From Chitinophaga pinensis (GTDB taxonomy: Bacteria > Planctomycetota > Phycisphaerae > Phycisphaerales > SM1A02): 11,765 nt of DNA. The notes beneath the pieces are model-generated. The model was not told where the DNA came from and made no database searches. It worked only from the letters and a program-made list of their open reading frames with translations. Where the stretch lies: the NCBI GenBank assembly GCA_943329105.2, contig CALQCP020000045.1:1-11765 (forward strand), read 5' to 3'. The position numbers and the translations under genes were made by a program. Positions 8,129 through 11,765 of the stretch are shown piece by piece (the stretch's first letter is position 1; every line of letters begins with the position of its first letter).

Positions 8129-9052
8129 TCAGGGCGCGATGGCGTCCCAAACATCACGCACCACCCAGCTCATGGCGTCCATGGCCGCGTCGGTTCTGCT
8201 TGCCAAGTGCGGCGCCAGGTGGGCGTTGGGAATTCCAAGAAGGGGATGTGCCGCGTCAATCGGCTCGGGCTCATGCACATCCAAGATCGCCTGCGCACCG
8301 GGACATGCACGCAAGTGCCCCGCAAGTGCCACGTGGTCCACCACAAAGCCGCGGCTCGTATTGATGAACAACGCATCCGGTTTCATCGCATTGATCAGCG
8401 CCGCATTCACAAACCCCCGGTTTGAAGCGCGTCCATCAATATGCACGGTCACTACATCGCTTGTTGCAAACAATTCAGCAGCGCTCACCGATCGCGCCCC
8501 GCGTCGTTCAGATTCAGGGATATTCAGTACATCATGAAACACCACGTCAAACCCAATCGCGCGCGCTACGTCGGCCACCCGCCGACCAACGCGCCCAAAT
8601 CCAAGGATCCCCATGCGCAACTCATTCATCTGCCGATGTGCCACTACTTCTTCCCGAATCTCGTTCCAACGCGCCTTGCTCACCGGAGCGTCCAGGAACA
8701 ACCGTGGCCGCAGCGCGTCGCACACTAAGCAGGTGACATACTCAACCACGGCCTGCGTATTGGCATCCGGCGTGTTGAACACACGAACGCCGCGTCGAGC
8801 GCATGCGTCAAGATCAATGTTGTCCAGGCCCACCCCAGCGCGCCCAACCGCCCGCAGGGCCGGAAGCCGGGCGAGCAGGGCGTCATTCACCTGCGTGTAG
8901 GTCCGGACCACCAGCGCCGCGGCGCGGGGGGCGGCTGCCGCGAAGGCTGCGGACTCCGCATCGCCCACCACCAAATCAGCCCGCTCGGCGAGCCAGGTGG
9001 CGGCCTGCGGGGAGAGGTGCTCGGTCTGGATGACGGTCATGCGGGCGCTCAT
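8129..9052 (-). CDS. D-isomer-specific 2-hydroxyacid dehydrogenase, 3-phosphoglycerate dehydrogenase-like, no ACT domain
   Basis: The 307-residue NAD-dependent enzyme shows VRTYTQV (49-55, Arg50 placed like the phosphate-binding Arg of phosphoglycerate dehydrogenases), GRAGVGLDNIDL (70-81), Rossmann motif GFGRVG (151-156), and the catalytic set Arg234 (NTSRG), Glu263 (DVHEPEP) and His282 (APHLASRT). The GRAGVGLDNIDL and NTPDANTQAVVEY blocks resemble 3-phosphoglycerate dehydrogenase most, which would make it the first step of serine synthesis. There is no C-terminal ACT or regulatory domain, so serine feedback through ACT is not expected. Glyoxylate or hydroxypyruvate reductase activity remains possible. 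The neighbouring enolase acts one isomerisation step away from its likely substrate. Two ATGs lie close together (9052 and 9040); the first is used here. No Shine-Dalgarno sequence is visible at either. Confidence 0.88.
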   Translation of the reverse strand: MSARMTVIQTEHLSPQAATWLAERADLVVGDAESAAFAAAAPRAAALVVRTYTQVNDALLARLPALRAVGRAGVGLDNIDLDACARRGVRVFNTPDANTQAVVEYVTCLVCDALRPRLFLDAPVSKARWNEIREEVVAHRQMNELRMGILGFGRVGRRVADVARAIGFDVVFHDVLNIPESERRGARSVSAAELFATSDVVTVHIDGRASNRGFVNAALINAMKPDALFINTSRGFVVDHVALAGHLRACPGAQAILDVHEPEPIDAAHPLLGIPNAHLAPHLASRTDAAMDAMSWVVRDVWDAIAP

Positions 9053-9090
9053 GGCGGCAAGGATAGGACAAACACCCAGATAAGCCCGAG

Positions 9091-9119
9091 AACTTGCAAA
9101 CTTTGCGAACTTTCCAGTT
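9091..9119. promoter_or_regulatory. Clustered short repeats in the divergent intergenic region (possible operator)
   Basis: Three copies of an AACTT-type word occur at 9091-9097 (AACTTGC), 9099-9106 (AACTTTGC) and 9108-9115 (AACTTTCC), spaced 8-9 bases apart. They overlap an odd-centred palindrome GCAAACTTTGC (9096-9106), followed by an inverted repeat AACT-ttcc-AGTT (9108-9119). The cluster is 39 bases upstream of the dehydrogenase start and about 115 bases upstream of the secreted protease start. It is placed to regulate either gene, but no known regulator's motif was recognised. Confidence 0.3.
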
Positions 9120-9150
9120 GCAGCGCCTCGTAGTGGGAAGCAATACTTGT

Positions 9151-9164
9151 CCCATAGTCATGGG
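9151..9164. promoter_or_regulatory. Inverted repeat upstream of the secreted S8 protein gene
   Basis: CCCAT (9151-9155) and ATGGG (9160-9164) form a perfect 5-bp inverted repeat around AGTC, 68 bases before the ATG at 9233. It could be an operator half-site pair or a small leader hairpin. A repeat this short may be chance. Confidence 0.2.
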
Positions 9165-9232
9165 TGCTGGGCGCCTAGCCCTTGAAGCCCCCACTCTGGC
9201 ATGCTTCCACCGACGATTCGAAACAACACCAC

Positions 9233-10792
9233 ATGCGAATCACACCACGCGCCATCGTTCTCCTAACAGCTGTATCCATGGTGACCCCGTTGTCTGCCTG
9301 GGCAGACGAGATTGGGCGCGATGCCTTGGTTGCTCGCCTGGGCGCGGCTACTCCCACTGGTGCCAATGTTGGCATTGGTCAAGTAGAGGCATCGGAGTCC
9401 GCGGGTAACTTTGGTCCAAATCGTCTGCTTGCGGAGTTTGCTGGCAAGTCGTTCATTGATATGAGCGGTGCGTCCGGCACGAGCGGCCACGCAACAACTG
9501 TTGGTCAAAATGCCTACGGAACGGCAACCAGTATCGCTCCAGGCGTTTCAAACATTTGGGTGTACGAAGCCGGTTCCTTTGCGCAAACGGCCAACCTGAA
9601 CTTTGGAAACTCCATACAGACGCCGTTGGTTGCGCCAAGCAGCCCGGTACCGCTTCGAATCTTCAACCACAGTTGGATTGGTTCGTTTGGCAGTGTGGCC
9701 TTTGACAACGAAGTGCTGCGCCGTGCGGATTACGCCATGAACCGTGATGGAACGCTGTTCATCTGCGGCGAGAACAACGGTACTGGCAGTGCGATGAATT
9801 CACTGATGTCCTGCGGTTACAACGGTATCGCCGTGGGCCTGACATCCGGTGGACACAGTGCCGGTGATGTGGCTACTGGGGTCGATGGTGCCGGACGCAT
9901 GAAGCCGGAGTTGGTTGCCCCCGGTGGGTTCACAAGTTTCAGCACCCCGGTCGTTTCTGCTGCCGCGGCATTGATGTTCGAAACAACAAGCGTTGCCCCG
10001 TACAACGTCAACACCACACGCCGCAAGGGGGTCACCATCAAGAGCGCCTTGTTGTGTGGCGCCACGCATAATGCCAGTTGGCAGAATCAGACTCCAACCA
10101 CCGGCTCAAACCGGGGAGTAACCCTCAAGCCGCTCGACCCAGTCTTTGGCGCGGGAACGGTCAATGTCGATCGTGCCCATCGAATCCTGACGGCAAACGA
10201 AGCAGCCCCTTCCGCGACGGCGGCCGGTGCGGCAAGTGCAACGGCACAGCCGCTGGTGTCGTGGGACTATGACGTCTACGTTGCTGCGATGCAGCGCCAC
10301 TACCGGATCGATCTTCCAGCCGCCGCCGATTTCTCGGCGCTCATCACCTGGAACCGCGCTCCAACTACACAATGGACCTCGGGCTCTGCACCGGCAGTGG
10401 TGAACTTGCGGCTTGAACTCAAGAAGGTCGTTGATGGCGTACCAGTAGCAATCACTGGTGATGCTGGCGTTGGCGTCTTCACCAGCGGAAATGTCCTGAG
10501 TGCCAGTGCGGTGGACAACCTGGAGCATCTCTACATCAGAGGCCTTACTGCTGGTAGTTACGTACTGAGCGTGACCCGCGACGATGCGTTGACCAACGTC
10601 GCTGCCGCCGCATTGACATGGTTTGTTGATCTTCCAGTGATCCTTGGCGATATCGATGGAAATGGAGTGGTAAACGGTGCTGATTTGGGTCTGCAACTTG
10701 GTGCGTGGGGCACCGCGGGCCCTGGCGATCTGAACGGCGACGGCATCGTGAACGGACCCGATCTGGGTGTGCTTCTTGGTGCTTGGAGCTGA
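9233..10792 (+). CDS. Secreted subtilisin-like (S8 family) protein with C-terminal dockerin-like repeats
   Basis: The ATG at 9233 gives 519 residues starting with a Sec signal peptide (two Arg, hydrophobic core about 8-20, likely cleavage after AWA at 24). A TTG 51 bases earlier is in frame but would bury the signal. The S8 fold is recognisable: GANVGIGQVE (43-52) aligns with the Asp region but ends in Glu52; GHATTVG holds the likely catalytic His86; FNHSW (144-148) matches the oxyanion Asn segment; MKPELVAPGG (223-232) runs into TSFSTPVVSAAAALM with the likely Ser235; and GAGTVNVDRA (307-316) closes the domain. A beta-rich region (about 343-465) follows. Two calcium-loop repeats, GDIDGNGVVNGADL (472-485) and GDLNGDGIVNGPDL (498-511), end the protein, as in planctomycete GC-type dockerin-tagged secreted proteins. 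It probably acts outside the cytoplasm. The Asp-to-Glu change leaves activity uncertain. Confidence 0.8.
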   Translation: MRITPRAIVLLTAVSMVTPLSAWADEIGRDALVARLGAATPTGANVGIGQVEASESAGNFGPNRLLAEFAGKSFIDMSGASGTSGHATTVGQNAYGTATSIAPGVSNIWVYEAGSFAQTANLNFGNSIQTPLVAPSSPVPLRIFNHSWIGSFGSVAFDNEVLRRADYAMNRDGTLFICGENNGTGSAMNSLMSCGYNGIAVGLTSGGHSAGDVATGVDGAGRMKPELVAPGGFTSFSTPVVSAAAALMFETTSVAPYNVNTTRRKGVTIKSALLCGATHNASWQNQTPTTGSNRGVTLKPLDPVFGAGTVNVDRAHRILTANEAAPSATAAGAASATAQPLVSWDYDVYVAAMQRHYRIDLPAAADFSALITWNRAPTTQWTSGSAPAVVNLRLELKKVVDGVPVAITGDAGVGVFTSGNVLSASAVDNLEHLYIRGLTAGSYVLSVTRDDALTNVAAAALTWFVDLPVILGDIDGNGVVNGADLGLQLGAWGTAGPGDLNGDGIVNGPDLGVLLGAWS

Positions 10793-10834
10793 GCGCTCAT
10801 CACGTCAGTGCCACACCACTAGACTCCGCGACGG

Positions 10835-11765
10835 ATGCGGACCTCATGGCGTCAAACCTTCCTCTTGGTTGCAATCGTCGCGGTCCTCGGCGTGGGGCTT
10901 GTCTATCCAATCCTGCTCACCGTCGGCGGCGCATTCCGCACCGATGACGGCGGGTTCACGCTGCGCCACATTGCGTCGGTCTTTGAGGATCCCGCCACGC
11001 GGCGCGGCTTGCTGAACGCCACGCTGATTGCGGCCATCACCACCACCATTGCCATCATCATGGCGCTCCCGCTTGCGGTGGTGGGTGCGCGGTACGCGTT
11101 TCCCGGCAAGACCTTTCTTGGCGGCTTGCTGCTCCTGCCGCTCGTGCTACCGCCCTTCGTGGGCGCCATCGGTGTTCGGCACCTCTTGGGTCGCGCGGGC
11201 GCGCTGAACGCCGCATTCGGCCTTGATATCGACTGGCTTGGTAACGGCGGCATCTGGGCGATCGCCGTGATGGAAGCCATCAGCCTGTTCCCGATCCTCT
11301 ACCTCAATATCGTTGCATCGCTCGCTAATCTTGATCCCACGCTTGACGAAGCGGGCGAATGCATGGGCGCCGGCCCGTGGACGCGATTCTGGCGGATCAC
11401 GCTGCCCCTGGTTCGCCCGGGCATCTTTGCCGGCGCCACCATCGTCTTCATCTGGAGTTTCACCGAGCTTGGCACGCCGCTGATGTTTGAGTACTACGAC
11501 GTCACCAGTGTGCAGATCTTTAACGGCATCAAGGAAGTGGAAGCAAGCAGCCGCCCCTACGCGCTCGTAGTGGTGATGCTGGTCTTCAGTATCGGCTTCT
11601 ATCTCCTTGGAAAGCTGACGCTGGGTCGATCATCGTTCGCCATGCAATCCAAGGCGTCCATCGGCCGTCAAGAGACGCGCCTCACGGGGATCCGCGCATT
11701 CGCAGCCATCGCACTCTTTGCCAGCACCGCGCTCTTTGCAGCAATGCCAGCCGTTGGCGTCATCA
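10835..11765 (+). CDS. ABC transporter permease, ferric-iron (AfuB/SfuB-like) type, 3'-truncated
   Basis: The frame starts at the only in-frame start codon after a TAG at 10820-10822 and runs off the window, giving 310 residues. The N-terminal segment TFLLVAIVAVLGVGLVYPIL is a membrane helix, and at least five more hydrophobic segments follow. The EAA loop that contacts the ATPase is clear at 172-196 (EAGECMGAG, then ITLP and RPG). Residues such as ELGTPLMFEYYDV (211-223) resemble iron(III) permeases of the binding-protein-dependent importers, which usually carry two permease domains in about 500-560 residues; this fragment would be the first domain plus the beginning of the second. Substrate-binding protein and ATPase genes are not in the window. 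Spermidine/putrescine- or thiamine-type permeases are alternatives. The gene begins 42 bases after the secreted S8 protein gene on the same strand, with no visible Shine-Dalgarno sequence. Confidence 0.85.
   Translation, partial: MRTSWRQTFLLVAIVAVLGVGLVYPILLTVGGAFRTDDGGFTLRHIASVFEDPATRRGLLNATLIAAITTTIAIIMALPLAVVGARYAFPGKTFLGGLLLLPLVLPPFVGAIGVRHLLGRAGALNAAFGLDIDWLGNGGIWAIAVMEAISLFPILYLNIVASLANLDPTLDEAGECMGAGPWTRFWRITLPLVRPGIFAGATIVFIWSFTELGTPLMFEYYDVTSVQIFNGIKEVEASSRPYALVVVMLVFSIGFYLLGKLTLGRSSFAMQSKASIGRQETRLTGIRAFAAIALFASTALFAAMPAVGVI

Noticed and set aside
8020..8157. 46-residue N-terminal extension of enolase
   Set aside because: It overlaps the dehydrogenase 3' end, is not part of the enolase fold, and the internal ATG has a Shine-Dalgarno sequence.
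9118..9147. Sigma-70-like promoter TTGCAG with AATACT at 18-base spacing
   Set aside because: The match to consensus is weak (three and four of six bases), too poor to call a promoter.
9182..9232. TTG start giving the S8 protein 17 extra residues
   Set aside because: It would place a polar stretch before a clear Sec signal peptide that begins at the ATG at 9233.
10790..10799. Perfect palindrome TGAGCGCTCA at the stop codon of the S8 protein
   Set aside because: With no loop it cannot form a useful hairpin, it has no T-tract, and a single 10-base palindrome is expected by chance.

Overview
The window reads as ordinary chromosome of a Planctomycetota bacterium, most likely from the Phycisphaerae side of the phylum. 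This is inferred from four things: a secreted protein ending in a two-repeat dockerin-like module of the type planctomycetes use to tag secreted proteins; a large multi-spanning TPR glycosyltransferase-like protein; moderately high GC with many GCGC/CGCG words; and Shine-Dalgarno sequences visible at only two gene starts. No rRNA, tRNA, CRISPR array, insertion sequence or phage gene was seen, and no stretch over 300 bases lacks a gene.

Layout. Positions 1-477 (+) hold the 3' part of a small nucleotidyltransferase of the AbiEii/DUF6036 kind, cut by the window edge. After a GC-rich inverted repeat, 535-2820 (+) encodes a GT-C-like integral membrane protein with C-terminal TPRs, resembling the TMTC/DUF1736 type. 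It converges on a block of four minus-strand genes. In transcription order these are a 3-phosphoglycerate-dehydrogenase-like 2-hydroxyacid dehydrogenase (9052-8129), enolase (8019-6727), and two type IV (TMD-NBD) ABC exporter half-transporters (6666-4717 and 4720-2900). The two exporter genes overlap by an ATGA stop/start and almost certainly form a heterodimer. From a divergent intergenic region (9053-9232), 9233-10792 (+) encodes a secreted subtilisin-like (S8) protein with a C-terminal dockerin-like tag. The window ends inside a ferric-iron-type ABC permease gene (10835 onward, +).

How the parts fit. The dehydrogenase and enolase act on neighbouring intermediates (3-phosphoglycerate and 2-phosphoglycerate), so they form a small central-metabolism cluster. 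The exporter pair follows enolase after 60 bp and may be read through from it, but no functional link to glycolysis is evident and its substrate cannot be read from sequence. The exporter's departures from consensus fall in one composite ATP site: Asp for the catalytic Glu in one subunit and LSLGQ for LSGGQ in the other. This matches known heterodimeric exporters with one degenerate site.

I found no convincing new multi-gene system. The items most worth a second look are the S8-like protein with Glu at the catalytic Asp position, the asymmetric exporter with a Shine-Dalgarno sequence buried in a palindrome at the gene overlap, an in-frame 12-bp tandem repeat in the exporter linker, and a cluster of short inverted and direct repeats in the divergent promoter region.
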